This document shows, in pieces, positions 55,978 through 64,000 of a DNA stretch of 64,000 nt (position 1 is the first letter of the stretch; every line of letters begins with the position of its first letter). The notes under the pieces were generated by a model. The model saw only the letters and a list, made by a program, of their open reading frames with translations, was not told the origin of the DNA and did no database searches. A program made the position numbers and the translations under genes. The DNA comes from Flavobacterium sp. CF108 (GTDB lineage: Bacteria > Bacteroidota > Bacteroidia > Flavobacteriales > Flavobacteriaceae). Where the stretch lies: assembly GCF_900129795.1 (NCBI RefSeq), contig NZ_FQWW01000001.1, positions 744,001 through 808,000 on the forward strand, in the 5' to 3' direction.

Positions 55978-57348
55978 ATGCTTCAAAACAAAGTCATTTT
56001 AGGCAGCGAAGAATGGTGCGCATTTCCAGAACTAGGAATCCCAACAATTAAGGCTCGTGTGGATTCTGGTGCCAAAACTTCGGCAATGCACGCTATTAAC
56101 ATAGCTCCTTTTATAAAAAATGATGCTAATTGGGTTAAGTTTGACATTAATCCAATTCAAAATAATATCAAAACCATCATTCATTGCGAAGCTCCGCTGG
56201 TTGATAAAAGAATTGTAAAAAGTTCAAGCGGTTTTAGAGAACACCGTTATGTAATTCAGACCAATATTAGAATTGGCGATTCAAAATGGCCAATCGAAAT
56301 GACTTTGACCAATCGTGATTCAATGGGTTTCCGTATGCTTTTAGGACGCGAAGCCATGAGCGGACGTGTATTGGTTGATCCGGAAGAAAAATACTTACTT
56401 GGACAGCCTACAAGTGAAGCTTTAAAAGAATTATATCAAAACTCAGAAAAAGCAAGCTCTGGTTTACGAATTGGCCTTTTAGCCAGTAATCCAGAATTAT
56501 ACAGTAATAAAAGAATCATGGAAGCCGGCGAAATGCGCGGTCATGAAATGCATTTTTTGAACATCAAAGAATGCTACATGAAACTTGACGCTAAAACTCC
56601 GGAGATTCATTACAGAGGTGGAAAAATCTTAAATCAGTTTGATGCTATTATTCCTCGAATTCGACCAAGTATTACTTTTTACGGCTGTGCTTTAACACGT
56701 CAGTTTGAAGCATTAAAGGTTTTCGTTTTAAACTCAGCTACAGCCATAACACAATCAAGAGATAAATTATATTCTTTGCAATTGTTATTAAATAGTGGTA
56801 TTGATATCCCAACAACTGGTTTTGCCAATTCTCCGCTGGATACAGACGATTTAATTAAGATGGTTGGAGGTTCTCCTCTAATTGTCAAGTTATTAGAAGG
56901 AACGCAAGGAAAAGGGGTTGTTTTGGCCGAAACTAAAAAAGCAGCAGAAAGTGTTATCAATGCTTTTAAAAGTTTAAATGCCAATATTTTAGTTCAGGAA
57001 TTCATCAAAGAAGCAAACGGAAAAGATATTCGCTGTTTTGTAATTGACGGAAAAGTGGTTGCTGCCATTCAGCGTGAAGCAATGCCAGGCGAGTTTAGAG
57101 CTAATATCCACCTTGGTGGAACAGCATCTGTAATCAAAGTAACTGCCGAAGAGAAAAAGATCGCTATTAAGGCCGCAAAAGCAATGGATTTAAAAGTAGC
57201 AGGCGTTGATATTATTCGTTCTTCAAAAGGGCCATTATTATTGGAAGTAAACTCTTCACCGGGTCTTGAAGGAATCGAAGGCGCAACAAATAAAGATATT
57301 GCCGGAGAAATGATAAAAGCTATTGAAAAGAATTTTAAACTTAGTTAA
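55978..57348 (+). CDS. Fusion of RimB-like zinc/aspartyl protease domain with RimK-type ATP-grasp ligase
   Basis: 456 residues. The N-terminal ~150 form a retropepsin-like putative ATP-dependent protease domain ([15 protein letters not shown] with Asp-Ser-Gly, RMLLGREAM). Residues about 165-456 are a RimK-type ATP-grasp: [51 protein letters not shown]. RimK adds glutamates to ribosomal protein S6. I chose ATG at 55978; the longer frame begins with TTG at 55945 and adds 11 residues that precede the domain. In some proteobacteria the two domains are separate genes (rimB, rimK). Confidence 0.85.
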   Translation: MLQNKVILGSEEWCAFPELGIPTIKARVDSGAKTSAMHAINIAPFIKNDANWVKFDINPIQNNIKTIIHCEAPLVDKRIVKSSSGFREHRYVIQTNIRIGDSKWPIEMTLTNRDSMGFRMLLGREAMSGRVLVDPEEKYLLGQPTSEALKELYQNSEKASSGLRIGLLASNPELYSNKRIMEAGEMRGHEMHFLNIKECYMKLDAKTPEIHYRGGKILNQFDAIIPRIRPSITFYGCALTRQFEALKVFVLNSATAITQSRDKLYSLQLLLNSGIDIPTTGFANSPLDTDDLIKMVGGSPLIVKLLEGTQGKGVVLAETKKAAESVINAFKSLNANILVQEFIKEANGKDIRCFVIDGKVVAAIQREAMPGEFRANIHLGGTASVIKVTAEEKKIAIKAAKAMDLKVAGVDIIRSSKGPLLLEVNSSPGLEGIEGATNKDIAGEMIKAIEKNFKLS

Positions 57349-57384
57349 GTTCATTTAAACTTAATATCACATAAATAATTTAGC

Positions 57385-57423
57385 AGCTTTGTCAAAGTTT
57401 AAAACTTTGACAAAGCTTTTTTT
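57385..57423 (+). terminator. Intrinsic terminator after the RimK-type gene
   Basis: 16-bp stem AGCTTTGTCAAAGTTT (57385-57400) with its complement at 57402-57417, minimal loop, then T-tract. The arm is itself partly palindromic. Confidence 0.88.
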
Positions 57424-57441
57424 AACTTTAAAATAAAAAAT

Positions 57442-57963
57442 ATGCTTTTCCCCTATTTAGATATTATTTTAAGAAGCGTTGCTGTCTATTTTTTTATGAC
57501 AATTGCTCTGCGCATTTTCGGAAAAAAAGAACTTTCGCAACTAAATACTGCTGATATTATTCTGATTTTATTAATTAGTAACTCCGTTCAAAATGCAATG
57601 GTTGGTCCAGACACCAGTCTTTTGGGAGGTTTGGTTGCTGCACTAGTTTTATTTGTAATCAACTTTATTATCAAAAAACTGACCCATAAATACAAAATTT
57701 TTAGTGATTTGTTATTAGACAAACCCGAAGTATTAATTCACGATGGAAAACTTGATTTTAAAGCCTTAAGCAAATTAGATATTTCTGATGAAGAATTAAA
57801 AGAAGCCATGAGAGAACACGGAATCGAATTTTTTAAAAATGTAAAATTGGCAATGTTAGAGATTGACGGCACAATCAGCATAATTTCTGAAGATCAGGAA
57901 AAGCTAAAACAAACGCATTATAAACGAAAACACAATCACAAAAGCCTGCAGAATTTTAATTAA
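57442..57963 (+). CDS. DUF421 / YetF-like membrane protein
   Basis: 173 residues. Two or three N-terminal membrane segments (about 6-28, 37-50, 60-78) and a cytoplasmic DUF421 domain: RIFGKKELSQLNTADIILILL, KPEVLIHDGKLD, DELKEAMREHGIEFFKNVKLA and MLEIDGTISII. Function unknown; family members are often stress-induced. It converges on a lipoprotein gene 23 bp away with no clear hairpin between. Confidence 0.88.
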   Translation: MLFPYLDIILRSVAVYFFMTIALRIFGKKELSQLNTADIILILLISNSVQNAMVGPDTSLLGGLVAALVLFVINFIIKKLTHKYKIFSDLLLDKPEVLIHDGKLDFKALSKLDISDEELKEAMREHGIEFFKNVKLAMLEIDGTISIISEDQEKLKQTHYKRKHNHKSLQNFN

Positions 57964-57986
57964 AGAGAAACAAAAAACTTTATTTC

Positions 57987-58493
57987 TTACTTCTTAAAAG
58001 GAATTTTTGATTTACCATAAAATGGCAAGAGTAAATCCTCATCTGCAAATCTGCCGTCTAAATCATATCTCATAGGTGTTTTTACTAACAGAGTGCTAAA
58101 ATTTCCTTCGACATCTATATAAATCTTTTTCATATAATATCTTTCAGAAGAAATTAAGCAGTCATTTATTGCAAATAACATTTTTTTTCGGGAAGACTTT
58201 TGGATTCCCATAATATCAGTAACCTTAGCAATTACTAAAATAGTATCGTTTCTCTCTACCGTATAATATTTTAGCTTATTTGTATCTATCCCTTTCAAAG
58301 ACCTATTAACAGATTCTTTTATAAAACAGGAAATTACATCTGATTCTTCATTTGGATTGCTGGTCACTTTTTTTTGATCTACTTTCAAGCGAATTTTTCT
58401 TACATCATCCTCTTTTTTACAAGCGAAAAGTAAAAAAAATACAAGTAAAAAAAATAGCTGCGAAAATTTATTGTTTTTGAAGATGTGTGTCAA
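57987..58493 (-). CDS. Small lipoprotein, function unknown
   Basis: 168 residues with a lipoprotein signal: hydrophobic LFFLLVFFLLFAC with Cys at about residue 25. After an acidic/basic linker (CKKEDDVRKIRLK) comes a ~110-residue domain with mixed helix and strand, including YYTVERNDTILVIAKVTDI. No family recognised. Upstream 191 bp hold only AT-rich DNA and the left half of a split terminator. Confidence 0.7.
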   Translation of the reverse strand: MTHIFKNNKFSQLFFLLVFFLLFACKKEDDVRKIRLKVDQKKVTSNPNEESDVISCFIKESVNRSLKGIDTNKLKYYTVERNDTILVIAKVTDIMGIQKSSRKKMLFAINDCLISSERYYMKKIYIDVEGNFSTLLVKTPMRYDLDGRFADEDLLLPFYGKSKIPFKK

Positions 58494-58713
58494 TTGGAAT
58501 TAGCAGTTTTTAAAACTCATTTCAATCTATTATACTTTAGAAAATGAATTTATATGTTTAATAATGCTGCAAATATCAATTTATAAAATATTGAGAATAA
58601 CTGCTAAAAATCAAAAAAATAGCACTTACAGACATTTTTCCATTTATAAATTAACCGCAATAAAAAAGCCGATTTCAAATAGACTGCACCCAAAATTTTA
58701 GACAAATTTATAA

Positions 58714-59523
58714 TTAAGTTTGGTAATAATGAGTTCGATATTGTATCGGGCTCATTTTGTTTAAATTTGATTTAATTCTTTCGTTATTGTAATAGATTAT
58801 ATATCTATTAATTTCTTTTTTTAATTGTTCTATTGATTTGAATTTTTGGGTATAAAACATTTCAGATTTTAATATTCCAAAGAAGTTTTCAATAATTGCA
58901 TTATCTAGGCAGTTTCCTTTTCTTGACATGCTTTGTTTGATTCCTTTTTGTTTTAATAAATGCTGGTAATGGCTCATCTGGTACTGCCAGCCCTGGTCAG
59001 AATGAAGTATTAAATTTGTATTATCCGGTATTTTTCTAAAGGCTTTTTTCAGCATCATAACTACTTGATTGAACACTGGTCTTTCTGTGAGTTCATAGCT
59101 GATTATTTCCCCGTTAAACAAGTCAATTACTGGTGATAAATATAATTTGTTTCCCCCTACGCTGAACTCTGTGATATCGGTTGCCCATTTTTGATTTGGA
59201 GCTTGTGCTTTAAAATTTCGCTCTAATATATTTGGAGCTATTTTACCATTTTCACCTTTATAAGATTTATACTTTTTTATTCTAATAATACTTTTCAGTC
59301 CTAATAGATTCATTAATCTGAGAACTGTTTTATGATTGATAAGCAATCCTCTGTTTTGCAGTTCATCGGTTATCCTTCTATAGCCATAACGCCCTTTATG
59401 CTTTTGATAAATGACTTTAATCAGTTCTTTAGTTTCTTTATATTTATCAGGTGATTTACTTTGTTTTTGATGATAATAAAAACTGCTGCGCGCCATATTT
59501 GCTAGGTTCAGAAGTAATTCCAA
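58714..59523 (-). CDS. IS3-family transposase catalytic part (OrfB)
   Basis: 269 residues from the ATG; integrase-type DDE domain. The first Asp is in ATDITEFS, the second in LHSDQGWQYQ, the Glu in NAIIENFFGILKSE. GRYGYRRITDEL precedes it (HTH_21-like). Read upstream, the same frame stays open across the OrfA stop to a slippery A-AAA-AAG, so the active product is most likely the OrfAB fusion made by -1 frameshift, and the ATG is not the real start. Confidence 0.93.
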   Translation of the reverse strand: MELLLNLANMARSSFYYHQKQSKSPDKYKETKELIKVIYQKHKGRYGYRRITDELQNRGLLINHKTVLRLMNLLGLKSIIRIKKYKSYKGENGKIAPNILERNFKAQAPNQKWATDITEFSVGGNKLYLSPVIDLFNGEIISYELTERPVFNQVVMMLKKAFRKIPDNTNLILHSDQGWQYQMSHYQHLLKQKGIKQSMSRKGNCLDNAIIENFFGILKSEMFYTQKFKSIEQLKKEINRYIIYYNNERIKSNLNKMSPIQYRTHYYQT

Positions 59524-59546
59524 ACCAAATTTATGCCTTAATTCGT

Positions 59547-60065
59547 TTATGGCTTTGGATTTTTCCTGGCTTGAATTAAGGCTTGAAGCTTTTTTAGCAA
59601 TTCATTCTCACAGCGAAGTTTTTCATTCTCTTTTAGTAGTTCCTGCTCTCTTGTCAAGGGCTTGTCTGATTTGCGTTTTTTGCCTCTATTATCACTCATC
59701 GATATGGGTCTGCCTCTTTGTTTTGGTTTTAATCCTGTTAGTCCAAAGTTAGCAAAATCTTTTTTCCATTTTAAAATCATGGAAATATTGGGAATATTAA
59801 ATCGTATGCCAGCCTGCATCAAGGAAAGGAATTCCGTTTCTATGCTTTTGAGTACTTTTAACTTAAATTCGGCTGAATAGCTTTGATTAATTCGTGGCAA
59901 TAACCCAATTTTACCATATGTCTTATAAAAACTGACCCACTTACGAATATTCCATCTTGAAGTCTGCTTCAATTTTGAAACATGTTCAGATGAATAATGC
60001 TTATTTAAAACCAATTCTACACATTCTAATTTAAATGCATAGTCATACTTTGTTTTTCTTTCCAT
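59547..60065 (-). CDS. IS3-family transposase DNA-binding part (OrfA)
   Basis: 172 residues with two helix-turn-helix units (AFKLECVELVLNKHYSSEHV and AEFKLKVLKSIETEFLS), a basic RGRP segment, and a C-terminal Leu-heptad coiled coil (EQELLKENEKLRCENELLKK). This is the IS150-type OrfA. The slippery site lies 42 bases before its stop codon. Confidence 0.92.
   Translation of the reverse strand: MERKTKYDYAFKLECVELVLNKHYSSEHVSKLKQTSRWNIRKWVSFYKTYGKIGLLPRINQSYSAEFKLKVLKSIETEFLSLMQAGIRFNIPNISMILKWKKDFANFGLTGLKPKQRGRPISMSDNRGKKRKSDKPLTREQELLKENEKLRCENELLKKLQALIQARKNPKP
59589..59595 (-). promoter_or_regulatory. -1 ribosomal frameshift site of the IS element
   Basis: The minus strand reads A-AAA-AAG in the OrfA frame (codons Lys-Lys). 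After a -1 slip the next frame is open without a stop through the OrfB catalytic domain. Canonical for IS3-family elements. Confidence 0.85.
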
Positions 60066-60177
60066 AAAAAATGCCCCAAATAGTGTCTAACTTTTTGGGG
60101 CATGTTCAATTTTGAAATCGGCTTTTTTATTATGTTGACAAAATGCAATTTACATCTTACATTTTACATTAATCATT

Positions 60178-61521
60178 TTACGAAATAAACAAACTTAGTA
60201 TAAAATAAACCAAACCTGCTAATAATGCTGAAATTGGAATAGTTAAAATCCAAGCCCAGATTAAGCTTACTGTAACTCCCCAGCGAACTGCAGAAACACG
60301 TTTTGTTAATCCAACACCAATTATAGATCCTGTAATAGTATGCGTTGTACTTACCGGAATTTTTAAATGCTCCGTAAAGTAAAGCGTTAAGGCTCCAGCA
60401 GTTTCTGCAGCAACACCTTCAAACGAACTTACTTTTGTAATTTTAGAACCCATTGTTTTTACAATTTTCCATCCACCACTTAAAGTTCCAGCAGCAATTG
60501 CAGAATAACATGCTAAAGGAATCCATCCCGGCATTACTCCTTTTATTCCTGTGTCATCATTTGGCAGTACAACATTTAACCATGAATCCATGTGAACTCC
60601 AGGATTTGTATTGATATAAACCGCTACAGCAGCAGCAATAATACCCATTACTTTTTGAGAGTCATTTCCTCCGTGGCCTAAACTGAAAGCTGCAGAAGAT
60701 AATAACTGCATTTTTTTCAAAGCAGCGTCGGCCTGATGAAGATTTAAACTGCTAAATATCAAACAAAATGCACTTACTGTTAAGATAATAAAGGCTACCA
60801 AAAACCATTTAATATTATGAGGATCAAAAGCTACGCTCCAAAAATGAGAATCAAAACGAGGTTTTCCATGCTCTAAAATTTTTTCATAAGGAACCATTTG
60901 TGCATAGACAAACCAAACTGTTCCAATCATTAAAGCCACAGTAAATACTTTTGGCCAAATACTTTTACGAGAAGCATTTAAAAGCCAAATCGAAATTAAA
61001 TATGAAGCCAAAGCTCCTAATAAAGGCGCTAAAACAATAAAAGCAATAATGATAAGAACTCCAGAAGGCATTCCGCCATCTTTTCCGGCTTTGTACCAGC
61101 TTACAATTTCGTACCAATAATGTGTTGCTCCGTCTTCTCCAACATAACCAGAAAAACCATGAACTGCAATAGCATGCGCAACCGCTGCTCCGGCAAAACC
61201 TCCAATTAATGTATGAGAAGAACTTGAAGGAATTCCTAACCACCAAGTCAATAAATTCCAGCAAATTGCTGCAATAACCCCGGCAAGAATTACAACCAGG
61301 TTAATTTCCATTGTGTGCGCTGTTTTTGCAACAGTATCTGCAACACCAAATCCGAAAACCCAATAAGCTAAAAAGTTAAAAAATGCTGCCCAAAGAACGG
61401 CCTGAAAAGGCGTTAAAACCTTTGTAGCAACAACAGTCGCTATAGCATTTGCCGCATCATGAAAACCATTGATGTAATCAAAAATTAAGGCTAATACTAT
61501 AATTAATAAAAGTAGCGTCAT
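60178..61521 (-). CDS. pit: PiT-family inorganic phosphate transporter
   Basis: 447 residues, about 10-11 membrane segments. Both PiT signature repeats are present: FDYINGFHDAANAIATVVAT near the N-terminus with GGFAGAAVAHA, and SLGHGGNDSQKVMGIIAAA in the second half; ...KIPVSTTHTITGSIIGVG near the C-terminus. It imports phosphate with protons or sodium. Lies 30 bp after the DUF47 gene, which usually accompanies it. Its terminator has been split by an insertion element. Confidence 0.94.
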   Translation of the reverse strand: MTLLLLIIVLALIFDYINGFHDAANAIATVVATKVLTPFQAVLWAAFFNFLAYWVFGFGVADTVAKTAHTMEINLVVILAGVIAAICWNLLTWWLGIPSSSSHTLIGGFAGAAVAHAIAVHGFSGYVGEDGATHYWYEIVSWYKAGKDGGMPSGVLIIIAFIVLAPLLGALASYLISIWLLNASRKSIWPKVFTVALMIGTVWFVYAQMVPYEKILEHGKPRFDSHFWSVAFDPHNIKWFLVAFIILTVSAFCLIFSSLNLHQADAALKKMQLLSSAAFSLGHGGNDSQKVMGIIAAAVAVYINTNPGVHMDSWLNVVLPNDDTGIKGVMPGWIPLACYSAIAAGTLSGGWKIVKTMGSKITKVSSFEGVAAETAGALTLYFTEHLKIPVSTTHTITGSIIGVGLTKRVSAVRWGVTVSLIWAWILTIPISALLAGLVYFILSLFIS

Positions 61522-61551
61522 AAAATTATAACTTCAGAATGAAAGATTGAA

Positions 61552-62196
61552 TTAAGAATGTTTTACAGAAATAGATTCTAGTATGTTTGCAACACTCTTA
61601 CATTTGTCTGTTGCTGATTCTAAAACAGATAACACTTCTTTATATTTAATAATATTTTTAGCATCTGTTTCGTTTTCAAAAATTTCAAAAACTGCTTTGT
61701 TATATACATTATCAGATTTGTTTTCCAGTTTATTAATTCTGGCACAAGCATCTTTAATGATTTTAAAATTCTGTAAATTTCTTAACTCTTTTACAGCACT
61801 GTCAATATTTTGACAAGCCTCAAGGTTAATTTCTGTCATTCTTCTGATCGATTTTGTAATCTTATCAACCTGATACAATCTCATACGGCTTGCTGCACCA
61901 TGAAGATAATCAGCAACGTTATCAATAGAAGTAATTAATGTATGAATATCCTCTCTGTCAAATGGAGTGATAAAATTTCTGCTCAATTCCAAATTGGTTT
62001 GACGTGTAATGTCCTCCCCTTTTTGCTCTAATTCGTCAATCTTTTGAAAAAGAATTTCTCTTTCTTTTAATGGAAGGTTTACCGCTTCGTGTAAATTAGA
62101 AGCTAATTCAATTAAATTGCTTGAAGCCTCTTCAAAAAGTGGAAAGAATTTCTTGTCTTTCGGCACTAAAAATTGGAAAATACTGTTTATTGACAT
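61552..62196 (-). CDS. DUF47 (PhoU-like) Pit accessory protein
   Basis: 214 residues, all helical, PhoU-like fold. NFITPFDREDIHTLITSIDNV and ADYLHGAASRM are family hallmarks. DUF47 genes are found next to pit genes and are thought to regulate or assist the carrier. No signal peptide. Confidence 0.92.
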   Translation of the reverse strand: MSINSIFQFLVPKDKKFFPLFEEASSNLIELASNLHEAVNLPLKEREILFQKIDELEQKGEDITRQTNLELSRNFITPFDREDIHTLITSIDNVADYLHGAASRMRLYQVDKITKSIRRMTEINLEACQNIDSAVKELRNLQNFKIIKDACARINKLENKSDNVYNKAVFEIFENETDAKNIIKYKEVLSVLESATDKCKSVANILESISVKHS

Positions 62197-62244
62197 TTTT
62201 ATATTTTTGATACGGCAAAATTACTTCAATAATATTTTACAATG

Positions 62245-63759
62245 TTAAGCCATTGTTAACAAATCGTTTTCTATTTGGAAACTCCCCAGAAACGATACGG
62301 TATTCTCAATATCATAGTGTAAGATTCTGTCTTCTTTAACCAGCGGTACAACCTCTCTGTAACTGCTTAAAAACATCTCGATAAAATCACTTGATTTTAA
62401 TGGTTCTCTGTAAGCAATTGCCTGAGAAGCGTTTAATAATTCTATTGCTAAAATACGCTCTAAATTATCTAAAACACGTAAAGCTTTTGTAGCTCCGTTT
62501 GCTCCCATGCTCACATGATCTTCTTGTCCGTTGCTCGAAACAATACTGTCAACACTTGCCGGAGTCGCTAATTGTTTGTTTTGACTAGCAATACTTGCCG
62601 CCGTATATTGCGGAATCATGAAACCAGAATTTAATCCCGGATTGTCAACCAAAAATGCCGGAAGATTACGTAAACCAGAAATTAACTGATAGGTTCTTCT
62701 TTCAGAAATACTTCCTAATTCTGCCAAAGCAATGGCCATAAAATCTAAAGCCAAAGCCAAAGGCTGTCCGTGGAAATTTCCGCCAGAAATAATCTGATCG
62801 GCTTCAATAAATATATTTGGATTATCTGTAACCGAATTAATTTCAGTTTTAAATACCTTTCTAACATAATCAATAGCATCTTTTGAAGCGCCGTGAACCT
62901 GCGGCATACAACGGAAAGAATACGGATCCTGAACATGTTTCTTTTCCTGAACGATAATTTCGCTTCCATCCAAAAATTCAGTAATTCGCTGTGCCGTTAC
63001 AATCTGCCCTTTATGCGGACGTATATAATGTATCAATTCGTTGAATGGCTCAATTCTGCCATCAAAACCTTCCAAAGAAATAGTTCCGATTAAATCTGCC
63101 AAGTATGAATATTTATACGCTTTAATTAAAATGTGAGCTCCATAAGCACTCATAAACTGTGTTCCGTTTAACAAAGCCAAACCTTCTTTTGACTGTAAAA
63201 CAATTGGTTCCCAGTTAAAATGTTTTAAAACTTCTGCAGAAGCCACTTTTTTACCTTCAAAATAAACTTCTCCTTCTCCAATTAAGGGTAAAGACAAATG
63301 AGCCAGCGGCGCTAAATCTCCCGAAGCTCCAAGTGAACCCTGCGTGTAAATTACCGGTAAAATATCATTATTGTAAAAATCAACCAAACGGTTTAAAGTA
63401 ATCAATTGTACTCCAGAATGTCCGTAGCTTAAAGATTGGATTTTAAGCAAAAGCATCATTTTTACAATTTCTGCCGGAACTTCTTCACCAGTTCCGCAAG
63501 CATGCGATTTTACTAAATTTTCCTGAAGTTTTGATAAATTCTCATTAGAGATTTTTACACTATAAAGCGATCCAAAACCAGTATTGATTCCATAAATTGG
63601 TGTCGTAAGTGATGCCATTTTTTTATCTAAATAATCACGGCATTTTTGAACATTTACTTTAGCTTCCTCAGATAACTCAAGTGCTTTATCATTTACTAAA
63701 ATTTCCTGTAAAGTTTCCAGCGTTATAGTTTCAGTACTTATATAATGAATATCTCTCAT
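62245..63759 (-). CDS. hutH: Histidine ammonia-lyase
   Basis: Removes ammonia from histidine to give urocanate, first step of histidine breakdown. 504 residues. The Ala-Ser-Gly triad that forms the MIO cofactor is at residues 145-147 in GSLGASGDLAPLAHL. YGINTGFGSL near the N-terminus and NPNIFIEADQIISGGNFHGQ fit the family. No hutU/hutI gene is in the window. Separate transcript from the pit pair; the 48-bp gap between them has no hairpin I can see. Confidence 0.94.
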   Translation of the reverse strand: MRDIHYISTETITLETLQEILVNDKALELSEEAKVNVQKCRDYLDKKMASLTTPIYGINTGFGSLYSVKISNENLSKLQENLVKSHACGTGEEVPAEIVKMMLLLKIQSLSYGHSGVQLITLNRLVDFYNNDILPVIYTQGSLGASGDLAPLAHLSLPLIGEGEVYFEGKKVASAEVLKHFNWEPIVLQSKEGLALLNGTQFMSAYGAHILIKAYKYSYLADLIGTISLEGFDGRIEPFNELIHYIRPHKGQIVTAQRITEFLDGSEIIVQEKKHVQDPYSFRCMPQVHGASKDAIDYVRKVFKTEINSVTDNPNIFIEADQIISGGNFHGQPLALALDFMAIALAELGSISERRTYQLISGLRNLPAFLVDNPGLNSGFMIPQYTAASIASQNKQLATPASVDSIVSSNGQEDHVSMGANGATKALRVLDNLERILAIELLNASQAIAYREPLKSSDFIEMFLSSYREVVPLVKEDRILHYDIENTVSFLGSFQIENDLLTMA

Positions 63760-63863
63760 GACATTTTTAAATTTAAGGTGTCAAAATTCAACAAATCAAT
63801 ATTAAAAAGCAACATTTTATCACAATAATTAAAATTTCCGTAGAGCCCAATCTTTACTTTTAT

Positions 63864-63971
63864 TTATTTGACAATAGTAAAATGTAGATTATCACGGCCT
63901 TTTGCTCCTTTTTTTAGTAAAATCTCGTCGAGGAAGTATATGTATTTCTGTTTCAAATTATCAGAAATATA
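63864..63971 (-). pseudogene. Possible gene remnant (35-codon open stretch, no start)
   Basis: The 241-bp right end (63760-64000) holds no complete gene. On the minus strand, 35 codons are open from 63971 to a TAA at 63864-63866 (includes KYIYFLDEILLKKG and RDNLHFTIVK), with a stop just upstream and no start codon. Composition looks protein-like, as in the C-terminal end of a broken gene. The rest is hutH upstream DNA. Confidence 0.25.
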
Positions 63972-64000
63972 TTAAAACGCTAACGTAACATCTTTAATTT

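Larger units (their letters stand above)
58681..60107 (-). mobile_element. IS3-family (IS150-like) insertion sequence
   Basis: About 1.43 kb with two transposase frames and terminal inverted repeats: left end has TGCACCCAAAATTTTAGACA, right end (reversed) TGCCCCAAAAAGTTAGACA. Both ends are preceded by AAT in the right orientation (58678-58680 and 60108-60110), a possible 3-bp target duplication; exact ends are uncertain by a few bases. Both frames are intact, so the element looks recently active. Confidence 0.88.
58660..60130 (-). terminator. pit terminator split by the insertion sequence
   Basis: Twenty bases at 58660-58679 (ATAAAAAAGCCGATTTCAAA) and at 60111-60130 are perfect reverse complements and flank the IS3 element on both sides. 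Without the element they would form one stem ending in a T-tract, 48 bp after the pit stop codon on the minus strand, that is, an intrinsic terminator. The arms are now ~1.43 kb apart. Confidence 0.8.

Noticed and set aside
1..64000. tRNA, rRNA or known metabolite riboswitch
   Set aside because: Reading the gaps, I saw no cloverleaf, rRNA text or riboswitch core. A tRNAscan and Infernal run would be decisive.

Overview
The window comes from a low-GC member of the Bacteroidota, almost certainly a Flavobacterium or close relative. The evidence is a SusC/SusD pair with a hybrid two-component regulator, promoters of the TTTG-N17-20-TAnnTTTG type, few Shine-Dalgarno sequences, Bacteroidota-style lipoprotein signals (LFSC, FFSC), and flavobacterial neighbourhoods such as ddl-coaD, birA/rsfS-ftsH-LUD-cdsA-psd and pit-DUF47. 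No rRNA, tRNA or CRISPR array was found. Assignments rest on reading motifs by eye; no database search was run.

Layout. 1-8.1 kb: housekeeping genes (partial RluD-type pseudouridine synthase, PASTA protein, ddl, coaD, PhnA-like protein, DbpA-like helicase, secreted M14 peptidase). 8.2-13.4 kb: an accessory stretch with palindromic repeats, a cREC-type receiver protein, DUF4236 and DUF6882 proteins, a folded RNA candidate (11128-11240), a lipoprotein with a centrally placed TonB-C-like domain, and an SH3-like secreted protein. 13.5-22 kb: NUDIX/pyrE divergent pair, SRPBCC protein, birA, then rsfS-ftsH, LUD, cdsA, psd, an acyl-CoA-binding protein and a lipoprotein superoxide dismutase.

22-39.3 kb: a polysaccharide utilisation locus. 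An HTCS regulator is followed by susC, susD, a cytoplasmic GH130 enzyme, an MFS carrier, a secreted protein of unrecognised family, a secreted GH13 enzyme and a convergent GH13 lipoprotein. The probable route is surface cleavage by the lipoprotein GH13, SusCD import, periplasmic trimming, MFS uptake and cytoplasmic GH130 action. The substrate cannot be read from sequence.

39.7-58.5 kb: OstA/LptA-like protein, class III aminotransferase, TPR protein with aroE, outer-membrane protein, DUF349 protein, OsmC, TPR protein, gyrA, clpC, a protease-like/RimK fusion, DUF421 protein and a small lipoprotein. 58.7-60.1 kb: an apparently intact IS3-family (IS150-like) element that has split a terminator hairpin downstream of pit. 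60.2-63.8 kb: pit, DUF47 and hutH.

A striking overall trait is the number of intergenic repeat families: perfect inverted repeats of 16-29 bp, a tripartite CCAGCTTTAGCTGG/GGCTTTAGCC element in two copies, arrays of small hairpins, a heptamer microsatellite, and word-like degenerate repeats, one of which carries a full promoter match.
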